Below, piece after piece: positions 51,608 through 60,793 of a stretch of DNA of 64,000 nucleotides. The stretch's first letter is position 1, and the number at the start of each line of letters is the position of its first letter. Source of the DNA: an uncultured Gammaproteobacteria bacterium (lineage in GTDB: Bacteria; Pseudomonadota; Gammaproteobacteria; Nitrosococcales; Methylophagaceae); the NCBI GenBank assembly GCA_905181885.1, contig CAJIZI010000001.1:823765-887764 (forward strand), read 5' to 3'. The position numbers and the translations under genes are program-made. The notes beneath the pieces were generated by a model that saw only the letters and a program-made list of their open reading frames with translations, did not search any database and was not told the origin of the DNA.

Positions 51608-52881
51608 TATCTCTGCTTAGGTTGATTTTCTTTGCGAATACGAACAGTACGGATAGTGTTATCAGAAGTTTGCACAACCTCAATAAGGTGGTCTTCAATT
51701 CGTAAGCTTACGTTAGGTTCAGGGATGCTTTCCAAATATTCCAGAATCAGACCATTGATAGTTTTTGGGCCATCGGTTGGGAGCTGCCAATCATTCTGTC
51801 TGTTTATCTCGCGAATATTAGCTGAACCATTGATATAATAACTGCCATCAGCTTGTGGGTGAATATCTTTATCTTCATCGATATAATCAGCGGTAAACTC
51901 ACCCACAATTTCACGAAAGATATCTTCCAAGGTAATGAGCCCAATAATGTCACCATATTCATCAACAACTAAGCCCGTTCGTCGTTTATGTCGTTGAAAC
52001 TGAATTAACTGAGTGTTTAAAGGTGTATTTTCAGGAACAAAATAACTAGGCTTAATAATACTTGTGAGGGTTTCTAATGTTAGATTGTCTTGAGCTAACA
52101 GATGAAGTGCTTTACGTACATGTAGTATGCCAATAAGGTTATCCAAACTTGTCTCATAAACTGGTAACCGGGTGTTAGCACAATAAGAGAGTTGTTTAAT
52201 GATTTCAGCTAGCGAGGCATTGAGATTTAAGCCATCAATTTCACTCCGAGGCAGCATTACATCATTAACCGTTACTTTTTCTAAATCGAGAATACTGACA
52301 AGCATTTTTTTATGGCGTTTTGGGATCAGACTGCCCGCCTCTTTTAAAGCCATCCTTAATTCTTCAGAATTAATAGCATCTGACATGGCTACTTCTGGTG
52401 TGACCCCAAAAAATCCAAGCATCCTATTAGTGATGCTGTTAGTAAACCAGACTAAAGGATAGAGTAATATTAGTAAGGGTTTTAGTAGAAAACTAGCAGG
52501 GAAAGCAATCCGTTCAGGATGAAGAGCTGCTAATGTTTTTGGAGTGACCTCTGCAAAAAGAAGAATGATGAGAGTCAGGGTGAGAGTTGCCACGGCAATA
52601 CCATTTTCCCCTAAAAGTTTAACGCCGATAATTGTGGCAATAGCAGAAGCTAAAATATTTACGAAGTTATTACCGAGTAGAATAAGTCCAATAAGGCGGT
52701 CAGGTCGCTTTAAGAGTTCGTTAGCACGAATAGCGCCCGGGTGGCCCTCTTGTACTAGATGGCGAAGACGATAACGGTTTAATGACATTAAGGCTGTTTC
52801 AGAACTAGAGAAAAAAGCAGAAAAAAGCAATAAAATGAATAGAATAGAAAATAAAAGTGTGAGCGATGTGGTTTCTAGCAT
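51607..52881 (-). CDS. CorB/YfjD-like membrane protein with DUF21, CBS pair and CorC domain
   Basis: Member of the CNNM/CorB family implicated in magnesium or cobalt transport. Order: DUF21 membrane domain (about residues 1-180, with FFSSSETALMSLNRYRLRHL and LILLGNNFVNILAS), two CBS domains (about 200-320, with DVMLPRSEIDGLN and GLVVDEYGDIIGLITLEDIFREIVGEF, the latter given as one conserved block), then a CorC_HlyC domain (about 335-415). Length 424. It is adjacent to ypjD, a gene also linked to cation resistance, as in many gammaproteobacteria. Confidence 0.9.
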   Translation of the reverse strand: MLETTSLTLLFSILFILLLFSAFFSSSETALMSLNRYRLRHLVQEGHPGAIRANELLKRPDRLIGLILLGNNFVNILASAIATIIGVKLLGENGIAVATLTLTLIILLFAEVTPKTLAALHPERIAFPASFLLKPLLILLYPLVWFTNSITNRMLGFFGVTPEVAMSDAINSEELRMALKEAGSLIPKRHKKMLVSILDLEKVTVNDVMLPRSEIDGLNLNASLAEIIKQLSYCANTRLPVYETSLDNLIGILHVRKALHLLAQDNLTLETLTSIIKPSYFVPENTPLNTQLIQFQRHKRRTGLVVDEYGDIIGLITLEDIFREIVGEFTADYIDEDKDIHPQADGSYYINGSANIREINRQNDWQLPTDGPKTINGLILEYLESIPEPNVSLRIEDHLIEVVQTSDNTIRTVRIRKENQPKQR

Positions 52882-52905
52882 AGTGATATTTCTTGAGCAG
52901 CCTAT

Positions 52906-53703
52906 TTAGCGAACTAAAATATATTCTAAGACGAGTTTGCTACCAAAGTACGCTAGAACAAGAAATAAGAACCCAACCAATGTCCATTTTATGGCCGTTT
53001 GTCCTCGCCATCCATGACGCCAACGGCCCCAGAGTAAAGTCGCAAAAACACACCAAGCAATGAGTGAGAGTATTGTTTTATGAGCTAAATGCTGGATAAA
53101 AATATCATTAAGAAATACAAAACCAGTTATTAATCCTCCAGTTAGTAGAATAAAGCCACCAATGATTAGTTGAAATAAGCTGAGTTCCATAGATTGCAAG
53201 GGTGGTAGCTTTCTCATAATCCCGGCAACATGTCGTTGGTGTAACTGCTGCTCTTGAATAGCTAGTACGCCAGCTTGTAGAGCTGCTAGTGTAAACAAAC
53301 TGTATGCCGAAAGGGATAATAAAACGTGCCACTCTAGCGCTGGCGTAGATAACCCTTGAACCTGATTAGCTGGCAAGCTGGCCTTCAAGATCAATGTCAA
53401 AGCTACGAGAGGGTAGATTAGCATGCCAGGATGGGCTTGCTTAGATCTGAGTCCTATGGCGTAAGCAAAAAAAGCCATGATCCAAGCTACGAGGGTCATC
53501 ATACTTAGAAGGCTTAAATCCCAGCCACCTGCGGACTTCATAGTAAAAAAGATGTCAGCACCATGAAAGATAAGAGCTAAAATTGTCATAATACTGACAG
53601 GAAGTACGATAGTATCGCTTAGCTCGCGCTGGAAAAAATGGCGAATTAGGATGGCACTACAGGTCAGGTATAACAATAGGGCTAGAGCATTGGCTAGGGC
53701 CAT
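52906..53703 (-). CDS. ypjD: YpjD, CcsA/HemX-like inner-membrane protein
   Basis: 265-residue protein with about eight membrane helices, related to the cytochrome c assembly protein family. The typical central stretch LEWHVLLSLSAYSLFTLAALQAGVLA, then QEQQLHQRH and the C-terminal HKTILSLIAWCVFATLLWGRWRHGWRG are present as consecutive conserved blocks. Its exact function is unsettled. It is divergent from ffh, a conserved arrangement, with a 122-base gap carrying a 14-base palindrome. Confidence 0.88.
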   Translation of the reverse strand: MALANALALLLYLTCSAILIRHFFQRELSDTIVLPVSIMTILALIFHGADIFFTMKSAGGWDLSLLSMMTLVAWIMAFFAYAIGLRSKQAHPGMLIYPLVALTLILKASLPANQVQGLSTPALEWHVLLSLSAYSLFTLAALQAGVLAIQEQQLHQRHVAGIMRKLPPLQSMELSLFQLIIGGFILLTGGLITGFVFLNDIFIQHLAHKTILSLIAWCVFATLLWGRWRHGWRGQTAIKWTLVGFLFLVLAYFGSKLVLEYILVR

Positions 53704-53737
53704 TAATAATTTTCCATATCAAGCATTAAAGTATTTG

Positions 53738-53751
53738 TCATTCATGAATGA
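53738..53751. promoter_or_regulatory. Perfect 14-bp palindrome in the ypjD/ffh gap
   Basis: TCATTCATGAATGA is its own reverse complement. It sits 35 bases before ypjD and 75 before ffh, upstream of a TATAAT (53788-53793) that is a probable ffh -10 box. It could be an operator for either gene. I do not recognise the regulator. Confidence 0.35.
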
Positions 53752-53825
53752 TAAACGATGTAATCCGATTCCTACTAATATATCAGTTATAATTGGAGAT
53801 AACTGTGTTAATGAATGAGTGAGCC

Positions 53826-55193
53826 ATGTTTGATAGTTTAACTGATCGCCTCAGCGGTACATTACAAAAACTTCGTGGTCAGGGCCGACTGACTGAAAAT
53901 AATATTAAAGATAGCCTACGTGAAGTTCGCATGGCCCTTCTTGAAGCTGATGTTGCTTTAACGGTGGTCAAGAGTTTTATTGACCGTGTGAAAGAACGAG
54001 CGGTGGGGCAGGACGTCATTCGAAGCTTGACTCCAGGTCAAGCATTAATAAAAATTGTCAATGATGAGCTAGTGGCAGTTATGGGGGATGCGAATGAATC
54101 GCTTAACCTTAATATGCAACCGCCTGCAGTAATAATGATGGCAGGTTTACAAGGCGCAGGTAAAACTACCAGTGTTGCTAAGCTGGCCAGATGGCTTAAA
54201 GAAAGCGAAAAGAAATCTGTCATGGTAGCCAGTGCAGATATATATAGACCGGCAGCAATTGAGCAATTAAAAACATTAGCACTTGAAGTCGAAGCGACTT
54301 TTTTCCCGAGTGATAATAGCCAAAAACCAGTAGCGATAGCACAAGCAGCGATAGCTGAAGCAAAGTTAAAGTTTATTGATGTCGTTATTATTGACACTGC
54401 TGGTCGTCAGGCGATCGATGAAGTCATGATGAGTGAGATCAAAGAGCTCCATCTTGCTATCAATCCAATCGAAACCTTATTCACTGTAGACAGTATGACG
54501 GGCCAAGATGCAGCTGTCACGGCGAAAGCATTTAATGAAGCCTTGCCGATAACAGGTATTATTCTTACTAAAACTGATGGTGATGCTCGTGGTGGTGCAG
54601 CACTTTCTATCCGACATGTCACAGGTAAACCAATTAAGTTTATGGGTGTGGGTGAAAAAACGACAGCACTAGAGCCATTTCATCCTGATCGTGTTGTGTC
54701 CAGAATCTTGGGCATGGGAGATGTATTATCGCTGGTCGAAGAAGCTCAGCGTAAAATGGACCACGGCTCAGCTGAGCAGTTAGCGCAAAAGCTGAAAAAA
54801 GGCAAAGGTTTTGATCTCGAGGACTTTAGAGATCAGTTAAGACAAATGGGCAATATGGGTGGCATGGCCTCTATGATGGATAAATTGCCGGGGATGAGTG
54901 CTATTCCTGCGGCGGCTAAGCAACAAGTTAATGATAAGGAGTTGGCTAGGTTAGAGGCGATTATCAATTCAATGACTAAAAGAGAACGGAAGAAGCCAGA
55001 CATAATTAAAGGCTCACGTAAGAAAAGAATTGCGGCAGGTTGTGGTATGAAGATCCAAGATGTTAATCGCTTACTTAAACAATTTTCGCAAATGCAAAAG
55101 ATGATGAAAAAAATGAATCAAAAAGGCGGAATGGCCAAGATGATGCGTGGTTTGGGTGGTAGGTTTCCATCTGGTGGAGGGATGCCTTTTTAA
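53826..55193 (+). CDS. ffh: Ffh, signal recognition particle protein
   Basis: GTPase subunit of SRP that targets membrane proteins to SecYEG. N domain, then G domain with GLQGAGKTTSVAKLA, DTAGR, and TKTDGDARGG; the C-terminal M domain is methionine-rich (MKKMNQKGGMAKMMRGLGGR) and contains the SGSRKKRIAAG-like RNA-binding helix, here KGSRKKRIAAGCG. Length 455. The gene heads the rpsP-rimM-trmD-rplS group, a conserved order. Confidence 0.97.
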   Translation: MFDSLTDRLSGTLQKLRGQGRLTENNIKDSLREVRMALLEADVALTVVKSFIDRVKERAVGQDVIRSLTPGQALIKIVNDELVAVMGDANESLNLNMQPPAVIMMAGLQGAGKTTSVAKLARWLKESEKKSVMVASADIYRPAAIEQLKTLALEVEATFFPSDNSQKPVAIAQAAIAEAKLKFIDVVIIDTAGRQAIDEVMMSEIKELHLAINPIETLFTVDSMTGQDAAVTAKAFNEALPITGIILTKTDGDARGGAALSIRHVTGKPIKFMGVGEKTTALEPFHPDRVVSRILGMGDVLSLVEEAQRKMDHGSAEQLAQKLKKGKGFDLEDFRDQLRQMGNMGGMASMMDKLPGMSAIPAAAKQQVNDKELARLEAIINSMTKRERKKPDIIKGSRKKRIAAGCGMKIQDVNRLLKQFSQMQKMMKKMNQKGGMAKMMRGLGGRFPSGGGMPF

Positions 55194-55278
55194 GACAAGC
55201 TCAATTTAAGCTTTTCAAATGCAATATAAGTGCGTAAAATGTTTCTGTTTTTCGCTCCCGTTTTCAACAGGCAGAAAT

Positions 55279-55530
55279 ATGGTCACAATTAGAATGTCAC
55301 GCAGCGGTGCTAAAAAGCGCCCTTACTATAATGTTGTTGTTGCAGACTCACGTAATAAACGTGATGGACGCTGTATTGAGCGTGTAGGTTTCTTCAATCC
55401 CTTAGCGCAAGGTCAAGAAGAAACATTACGTCTTGATTTGGAACGTATCAAACATTGGGTAAACCTAGGTGCGCAAACATCTGAACGTGTTGCAAGTTTG
55501 GTTATGCAAGCCCAAAAAACAGCAGCATAA
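55279..55530 (+). CDS. rpsP: 30S ribosomal protein S16
   Basis: Small-subunit assembly protein of 83 residues. It begins [21 protein letters not shown] and contains [14 protein letters not shown], both diagnostic. The open frame extends upstream to 55219, but the ATG at 55279 is correct by comparison with S16 and has CAGGCAG before it. It is followed by rimM. Confidence 0.96.
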   Translation: MVTIRMSRSGAKKRPYYNVVVADSRNKRDGRCIERVGFFNPLAQGQEETLRLDLERIKHWVNLGAQTSERVASLVMQAQKTAA

Positions 55531-55551
55531 GTTATTACAGAGGATACTAGT

Positions 55552-56070
55552 ATTCAGACTACCGAGACTTTTATACCGGTTGGGAAGATTGCTGGTGTGT
55601 TTGGAATCAAAGGTTGGATGAAGGTATTTTCATTCACTGATCCTAGAAAAAACATATTAAGTTATTCCCCGCTCTACCTTTTTACAAAAGGACAGTGGAT
55701 TGAAGCAAAAGTGACTGATGGGCGTGTTCAAGGTAAGGGTATCGTCATTGCATTCGACAATATTGCGGAACCGGATGATGTTTTACCATTGATTGGTAAG
55801 GAGTTGGCTATCAAAGAGCATCAGTTAAAGCCAACCGAGAAAGATGAGTTTTATTGGTCTGATTTAACGGGCTTAGAGGTGGTAAATTTGAACGGTGTTC
55901 ATCTGGGTCATGTAGATAGCATAGTCGAAACTGGTGCACATGATGTATTGTTGGTAAAAGACAAAGCACAAAATACGCAGCGTCTAATCCCTTTTGTAAT
56001 GGGAGAGACTGTTAAAGAGGTCAGCTTGATTAACAGTGTTATACGGGTTGATTGGGAATTAGATTATTGA
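55552..56070 (+). CDS. rimM: RimM, 16S rRNA processing factor, with a likely ATT start
   Basis: Assists maturation of the 30S head. N-terminal domain begins TFIPVGKIAGVFGIKGWMKVFS, and the C-terminal PRC-barrel has YWSDLTGLEVVNLNGVHLGHV and DVLLVKD, ending RVDWELDY. Conserved sequence starts before any ATG, GTG or TTG in this frame: between the rpsP stop (55530) and the GTG at 55597, which is inside the conserved loop, none exists. The ATT at 55552 has an excellent AGAGGA site seven bases upstream and gives 172 residues, the family norm. Either a genuine rare AUU start or an ATG misread. Confidence 0.92.
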   Translation: MQTTETFIPVGKIAGVFGIKGWMKVFSFTDPRKNILSYSPLYLFTKGQWIEAKVTDGRVQGKGIVIAFDNIAEPDDVLPLIGKELAIKEHQLKPTEKDEFYWSDLTGLEVVNLNGVHLGHVDSIVETGAHDVLLVKDKAQNTQRLIPFVMGETVKEVSLINSVIRVDWELDY

Positions 56071-56079
56071 GGTAACATC

Positions 56080-56829
56080 ATGCGCGTAGGTGTAGTGTCA
56101 CTGTTTCCTCAAATGTTTGATGCAATAACGCAGTACGGTGTTACTAGCAGAGCAGTTAATCAAAAAAAGTTGATATTAGACTATTGGAATCCGCGTGACT
56201 TTACTCAGGATAGGCACGAAACAGTAGATGATAGACCTTATGGTGGTGGCCCTGGAATGGTGATGAAAGTTGAGCCATTGCAACAAGCCATTTATACTGC
56301 AAAGCAGAAGTTGGGATACGAAGCAAAAGTAATTTGTATGTCACCACAAGGGCGGCGGTTAGACCAGCAAGGTTTATTGGAACTAGTAACAAGAGATGCA
56401 ATGATTTTAGTTGCAGGACGCTATGAAGGTATTGATGAGCGTCTTATAGAAAAAGAGATTGATGAGGAATGGTCTATTGGTGACTATGTTCTCAGTGGGG
56501 GTGAACTTGCAGCCATGGTTATGGTAGACGGTATGGCAAGATTACTACCAGGTGTGTTGGGTGATGAGGAATCAGCAAAGCAAGATTCTTTTATGGCGGG
56601 ATTATTAGACCATCCACACTATACACGCCCAGAAAATTTGGCTGAGCAAGCTGTACCCAGTGTGTTATTGGGTGGCGATCATAAGGCGATACGAAAGTGG
56701 CGCCTTAAACAGTCGATAGGACGAACTTGGTTAAGGCGACCTGATTTGTTGGCAGTGATGACACTGGATGATGAGCAGAGAGTATTATTAGAACAATTTA
56801 TTGCCGAATATAGGCATGAAGAGAAGTAG
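56080..56829 (+). CDS. trmD: TrmD, tRNA (guanine37-N1)-methyltransferase
   Basis: Makes m1G37 in tRNAs to prevent frameshifting. The trefoil-knot SPOUT fold is recognised from [45 protein letters not shown] and [14 protein letters not shown]. Length 249. It is nine bases after rimM and 17 before rplS. The tRNA-Pro at the end of the window belongs to a class of TrmD substrates (G37). Confidence 0.97.
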   Translation: MRVGVVSLFPQMFDAITQYGVTSRAVNQKKLILDYWNPRDFTQDRHETVDDRPYGGGPGMVMKVEPLQQAIYTAKQKLGYEAKVICMSPQGRRLDQQGLLELVTRDAMILVAGRYEGIDERLIEKEIDEEWSIGDYVLSGGELAAMVMVDGMARLLPGVLGDEESAKQDSFMAGLLDHPHYTRPENLAEQAVPSVLLGGDHKAIRKWRLKQSIGRTWLRRPDLLAVMTLDDEQRVLLEQFIAEYRHEEK

Positions 56830-56846
56830 GAATTAGGAGTAGTACA

Positions 56847-57191
56847 ATGAGTAATATTATTGAACAGCTAAATGCTGAACAAATGAGACAGGATATTCCT
56901 GCCTTTTCTTCAGGCGATACTGTTGTGGTAAAAGTTAAAATAAAAGAAGGCGATCGTGAACGCGAACAGGCCTTTGAAGGTGTTGTAATTGCAAAACGAA
57001 ACCGTGGTCTACACTCAGCATTCACGGTACGTAAAATATCGAATGGTGTTGGTGTTGAACGTGTTTTTCAAACACATAGCCTTGCTGTTGCAAGTCTTGA
57101 AGTTATTCGCCGCGGTGATGTTAGACGCGCCAAACTTTACTACCTACGTGAATTAACAGGTAAAGCTGCACGTATAAAAGAAAAACTGTAA
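56847..57191 (+). CDS. rplS: 50S ribosomal protein L19
   Basis: 114-residue protein at the 30S-50S interface. Diagnostic blocks: [43 protein letters not shown] (adjacent blocks), and the end [22 protein letters not shown], slightly abridged here. It closes the rpsP-rimM-trmD-rplS group and is followed by a strong terminator. Confidence 0.97.
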   Translation: MSNIIEQLNAEQMRQDIPAFSSGDTVVVKVKIKEGDREREQAFEGVVIAKRNRGLHSAFTVRKISNGVGVERVFQTHSLAVASLEVIRRGDVRRAKLYYLRELTGKAARIKEKL

Positions 57192-57233
57192 TTATAGAAT
57201 AATTAAGTATCATAACTGATGCTTAATTGGTTG

Positions 57234-57271
57234 AAAAAAGGGTATAGCTGCTAGCAGTTATGCCCTTTTTT
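57234..57271 (+). terminator. Intrinsic terminator after rplS
   Basis: Arms AAAAAAGGGTATA and TATGCCCTTTTTT (one mismatch) with a loop containing a small secondary CTGCTAGCAG hairpin, followed by the T run. It lies 43 bases after the rplS stop. Confidence 0.9.
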
Positions 57272-57310
57272 AATGCGGTAAAATTGGGCTAGGTTAGGTA
57301 TGATGATTAC

Positions 57311-57808
57311 ATGACTCAAAGCCAAAAAAAACATTGCCAACAGTTTGTACTTAATTTACCAGCAAGCCCGATTAAACGTTTGTTACTTGAAACAGATGGT
57401 AAAGTTATTCAGGGTGTTTCGGTGTTGTTTGATGATGAGATGTCGGAAGAACCTCTGACTGATGTGCCTGAATATTTAAGTGTCATTGCGGAACAATTAC
57501 GTGATTATAGCCTGCAAGCACACAATAAGTGGCTGGTAGATTTACCAGAGAAAGGAACGCTTTTCCAACGTAAGGTTTGGTGTTACCTGCAAAATATTCC
57601 CATGGGTACAACTCAGAGTTACGGGCAAGTAGCTAAAGTTTTAAATAGTTCAGCTAGAGCAGTAGGTAATGCGTGCCGTCAAAACCCATTTTTATTAATT
57701 ATACCGTGCCATCGAGTCGTTAAAAGCACAGGGATTGGTGGTTTTGGCGGTAAAGTAGATGGCGAAGCTCTAGCAATCAAGCATTGGTTATTGGCTCATG
57801 AAAAATAA
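57311..57808 (+). CDS. ogt: Methylated-DNA--[protein]-cysteine methyltransferase
   Basis: Suicide repair protein that removes methyl groups from O6-methylguanine. The active-site motif IPCHRVV holds the acceptor cysteine; GTLFQRKVWCYLQNIPMGTTQSYGQVA (two blocks) and RAVGNACRQNP form the helix-turn-helix and arginine finger. Length 165 without an Ada domain indicates the Ogt type. It overlaps xerD by 11 bases. Confidence 0.94.
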   Translation: MTQSQKKHCQQFVLNLPASPIKRLLLETDGKVIQGVSVLFDDEMSEEPLTDVPEYLSVIAEQLRDYSLQAHNKWLVDLPEKGTLFQRKVWCYLQNIPMGTTQSYGQVAKVLNSSARAVGNACRQNPFLLIIPCHRVVKSTGIGGFGGKVDGEALAIKHWLLAHEK

Positions 57809-58709
57809 GCAGGAATATGAAGTGATACCGCATCATTTGCAGTCATTTTTAGATGCTTTATGGTTAGAATCAGGTTTAAGTAATAATACTATAGATGCAT
57901 ATAGGCGAGATTTATTAGCTTTTGCAAGTTGGTTAAAAGAAGATAGCGTTGACTTGACCGGTGCATCACGTGAAGATATCCTGCGTTATCAGGGTACTAG
58001 GTTGCGAGAAGGTCGGAAAGCGCGCAGTGAGGCGCGATTACTATCAAGCCTTCGGCGGTTCTATCGTTATTTATGCCGTGAGGAAATACGTGAGTCAGAT
58101 CCTACTGCTAAAATTGAATCACCACGAATAGGAAGAGCATTACCGAGTGGTTTAACGGAACAAGAAGTTGAAGCTTTACTAGCTGAACCAGACTGTGGTG
58201 TACCTTTAGGGCTTCGTGATCGAGCCATGTTAGAAGTTTTATATGCCAGCGGGTTACGTGTCTCTGAACTAGTAAACTTGAAGGTAGAGCAAGTCAACAT
58301 GCGGCAAGGTCTAGTGCGTTGTGTCGGAAAGGGTAATAAAGAGCGGTTGGTACCATTGGGAGAAATAGCACTTGATTGGTTACAACGTTATTTACTAGAA
58401 GCAAGAGCTGACTTAATATTTGGCTCTGCAACGGATGATTTATTTCCAACTAGGCGAGGAAAAGCAATGACGAGACAAGCATTTTGGTATTTAATTAAAC
58501 GCTATGCAATGCAAGCAAGTATTGTTAAACCATTATCTCCCCATACTTTACGTCATGCTTTTGCAACCCATTTATTGAATCATGGTGCTGATTTACGAGT
58601 TGTGCAGCTGCTACTGGGGCATGCTGATTTATCAACAACACAAATATATACGCATGTCGCACGAGAAAGGTTAAAATCCTTACATGCAACGCATCATCCG
58701 AGAGCCTGA
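57798..58709 (+). CDS. xerD: Tyrosine recombinase XerD
   Basis: Site-specific recombinase that, with XerC, resolves chromosome dimers at dif during division. N-terminal SAM-like domain with SGLSNNTIDAYRRDLLAF. The catalytic set is complete: R in YASGLRVSELV, K in VGKGNKERLVPLG, HTLRH, LLGHADLSTTQIYTHV with the nucleophilic tyrosine. Length 303. I assign XerD rather than XerC from overall resemblance and the neighbouring dsbC, a known xerD neighbour. No dif site was found here. Confidence 0.93.
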   Translation: MKNKQEYEVIPHHLQSFLDALWLESGLSNNTIDAYRRDLLAFASWLKEDSVDLTGASREDILRYQGTRLREGRKARSEARLLSSLRRFYRYLCREEIRESDPTAKIESPRIGRALPSGLTEQEVEALLAEPDCGVPLGLRDRAMLEVLYASGLRVSELVNLKVEQVNMRQGLVRCVGKGNKERLVPLGEIALDWLQRYLLEARADLIFGSATDDLFPTRRGKAMTRQAFWYLIKRYAMQASIVKPLSPHTLRHAFATHLLNHGADLRVVQLLLGHADLSTTQIYTHVARERLKSLHATHHPRA

Positions 58710-58751
58710 TGATGTTAGAATATTCATCGTATTATGGAGCTAGAGAATAAA

Positions 58752-59237
58752 ATGCCTACCTTTGATATTGTGTCCGAAGTGGATAAACATGAATTAACTA
58801 ATGCAGTTGATCAAGCAAATCGTGAGGTAGATAATCGTTTCGACTTCAGAGGAACTGACGCCAGTGTTGAACAGTCTGATAAAGTACTAACACTAAATGC
58901 TAACAGTGATTTTCAACTTGACCAGCTCCTTGATATTTTACGAATGAAGTTAATCAAACGAAAGATTGAAGTTAGTTGTTTGGAAGTCAAAGATTCAATT
59001 GGTAATGGCAAAATGAGGAAGCAGGAAGTCATAATACGAGAAGGTATTGATAAGGATCTTTCACGTAAAATAGTTAAGTTAGTCAAAGAAAGTAAGATCA
59101 AAGTACAGTCGGCTATACAGGGCGAGAGTGTCCGTATAACCGGCAAGAAGCGTGATGACCTGCAAGCTGTAATGGCCTTATTGAAAGGTAATGAGAGCCT
59201 TGAAATGCCCCTACAATACAATAACTTTAGAGATTAG
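58752..59237 (+). CDS. yajQ: YajQ family nucleotide-binding protein
   Basis: 161-residue cytoplasmic protein. Members bind nucleotides, and some bind cyclic di-GMP. The sequence starts [19 protein letters not shown] and has NRFDFRG and [19 protein letters not shown], all typical. I use the ATG at 58752, which gives the family start; the ATG at 58734 would add six residues. It stands between xerD and dsbC on the same strand. Confidence 0.94.
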   Translation: MPTFDIVSEVDKHELTNAVDQANREVDNRFDFRGTDASVEQSDKVLTLNANSDFQLDQLLDILRMKLIKRKIEVSCLEVKDSIGNGKMRKQEVIIREGIDKDLSRKIVKLVKESKIKVQSAIQGESVRITGKKRDDLQAVMALLKGNESLEMPLQYNNFRD

Positions 59238-59245
59238 TTGCCCCT

Positions 59246-59951
59246 ATGCTAAAACACTTCTATTTATACATCTCTTTACTGAGCCACAATGAGCTTAGCG
59301 CAGGCTGATGTGGTTTTAAAAGATAAATTAGAAGCACTTCTACCGGGTATGATAGTCCAGAGTTTGGAGCCACTGGAAAATACTGGCTTATATGAAGCTT
59401 TGGTTGACGGTGAAATAATTTACTTTTCAAAAGATGGCCGTTATGTATTTCAAGGCGATATTATAGAAATAGAGTCTCGTCAAAATATTACTGAGAATAA
59501 GCGGATAGGTTTAAAAAAGGAAGTACTAGCCTCATTTAATGAAGCCGATATGATTATATTTGAGCCTGAAAAAACAAATCATACGTTAACTGTATTTACT
59601 GATATAGATTGTGGCTACTGTCGTAAGTTACATCAGCAAATGTCGGAATATAATGCTCTAGGCATTAAGGTTCGTTATATGGCTTTCCCAAGGTCAGGCA
59701 TAGATTCTGAATCATTTGATAAAGCAGTCAATGTATGGTGTGCCGATGACCGTAAACAAGCGATGACAGACTCAAAATCAGGAGCGAACATAGAGGTAAA
59801 TAAATGTGATAACCCTATCAAAGATCATTTCGAAGCAGGCCGACGATTGGGAGTCACTGGTACTCCGGCGTTGTTTTTAGAGTCGGGTCAACTATTGCCA
59901 GGATACATCCCACCTATGCGTTTAAAGAAAATTCTGGATGAACAAGTTTAA
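59246..59951 (+). CDS. dsbC: DsbC, periplasmic disulfide isomerase, signal peptide in another frame
   Basis: Dimeric thiol-disulfide isomerase. The mature protein has an N-terminal dimerisation domain and a thioredoxin domain with active site CGYC (DIDCGYCRKLH) and the cis-Pro loop GTPALF; two further cysteines, VWCADD and NKCDNP, form the usual structural pair. The open frame starts at 59289 without a signal peptide. Upstream, an ATG at 59246 begins MLKHFYLYISLLS in another frame. One surplus C at 59284-59285 explains this: without it the protein reads MLKHFYLYISLLSTMSLAQA, a proper signal peptide. As written DsbC could not be exported. Confidence 0.93.
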
Positions 59952-59967
59952 GGTAATGTGGTTTTCC

Positions 59968-60718
59968 CTATGATAACTTGAGGGTTGTAGCAGTGCTACC
60001 CTCAGGAATACGAGGGTCAAATAATTGAAATTGGTAGCCATCAAAAATGATAAAGCTTGGCTGTTTTTGCCAATCGCCCAAGACAATGCGGTATTGTTCA
60101 TACCCTAGATCGTGAATAGCTGGCCTATGTGTGTGGCCATGTAATAAGTAATTCACACGAAATTTAGCCATTACCCTATCTACTTCCTTATGGTTAACAT
60201 CCATAATTTCGGCTGATTTATGCTGCTTTTTATGATGACTTTTTTGTCTTTATTTTGTCAGAAATACTCTGGCGATAAGTTGCTGGAAGCAATAAAAAAA
60301 AATATTGTAAAAAGCGGTTACGGCTCCAGCGACGATAACGTTGATAGCTAATATCATCAATACATAAACTATCCCCATGCATCAATAGAACTTTACATTG
60401 GCCTATTTCAATTAAGGTAGGTTCTTGCAATAAGTTCATTCCACTAGAGTCAGCAAAACCTTTACCTAGCATGAAGTCACGATTGCCAACCATTAAGTAG
60501 CATTTAATGCCTACTTGTTTGAGTTTTGTTAGTTGTTCTATCAGTGGCTGAAACTCATCAGGCACAATATCATCACCTAACCAGGTATTAAATAAGTCTC
60601 CTAATATATAGAGTTGATCTATCTTTGAGGCTTGCTGTGCCAAAAAGTCGACAGTGGTCTGAATGAGCTCCGGATTTGAAGGACTTAAGTGCAGGTCTGA
60701 AATAAACAGCGTTGACAT
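59968..60718 (-). CDS. lpxH: LpxH, UDP-2,3-diacylglucosamine hydrolase, frame broken once
   Basis: Metallophosphoesterase producing lipid X in lipid A synthesis. The first fragment (60718 to about 60247) holds the metal motifs DLHLS, GDLFNTWLGDD, GNRDFMLG and LLMHGDSL. The second holds GHTHRPA (in LLHGHTHRP). A run of six T at 60240-60245 (A6 on the coding strand) appears one base too long; with five, the frame reads KTKSHHKKQHKSAEIMDV, joining the halves in a protein of about 250 residues. All metal ligands are then in one chain. LpxH is normally essential in Gram-negatives that use it. Confidence 0.93.
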
Positions 60719-60793
60719 AGGCTTAGCTTAGAAATGAGTATAATAAACCGACAACAAGTAATCGGTTGTTTTTTAATAAAGTCATTAGAAATT

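Noticed and set aside
55219-55278. N-terminal extension of S16 from the ATG at 55219
   Set aside because: S16 always begins close to MVTIRMSR; the upstream residues are cysteine-rich and unlike the family.
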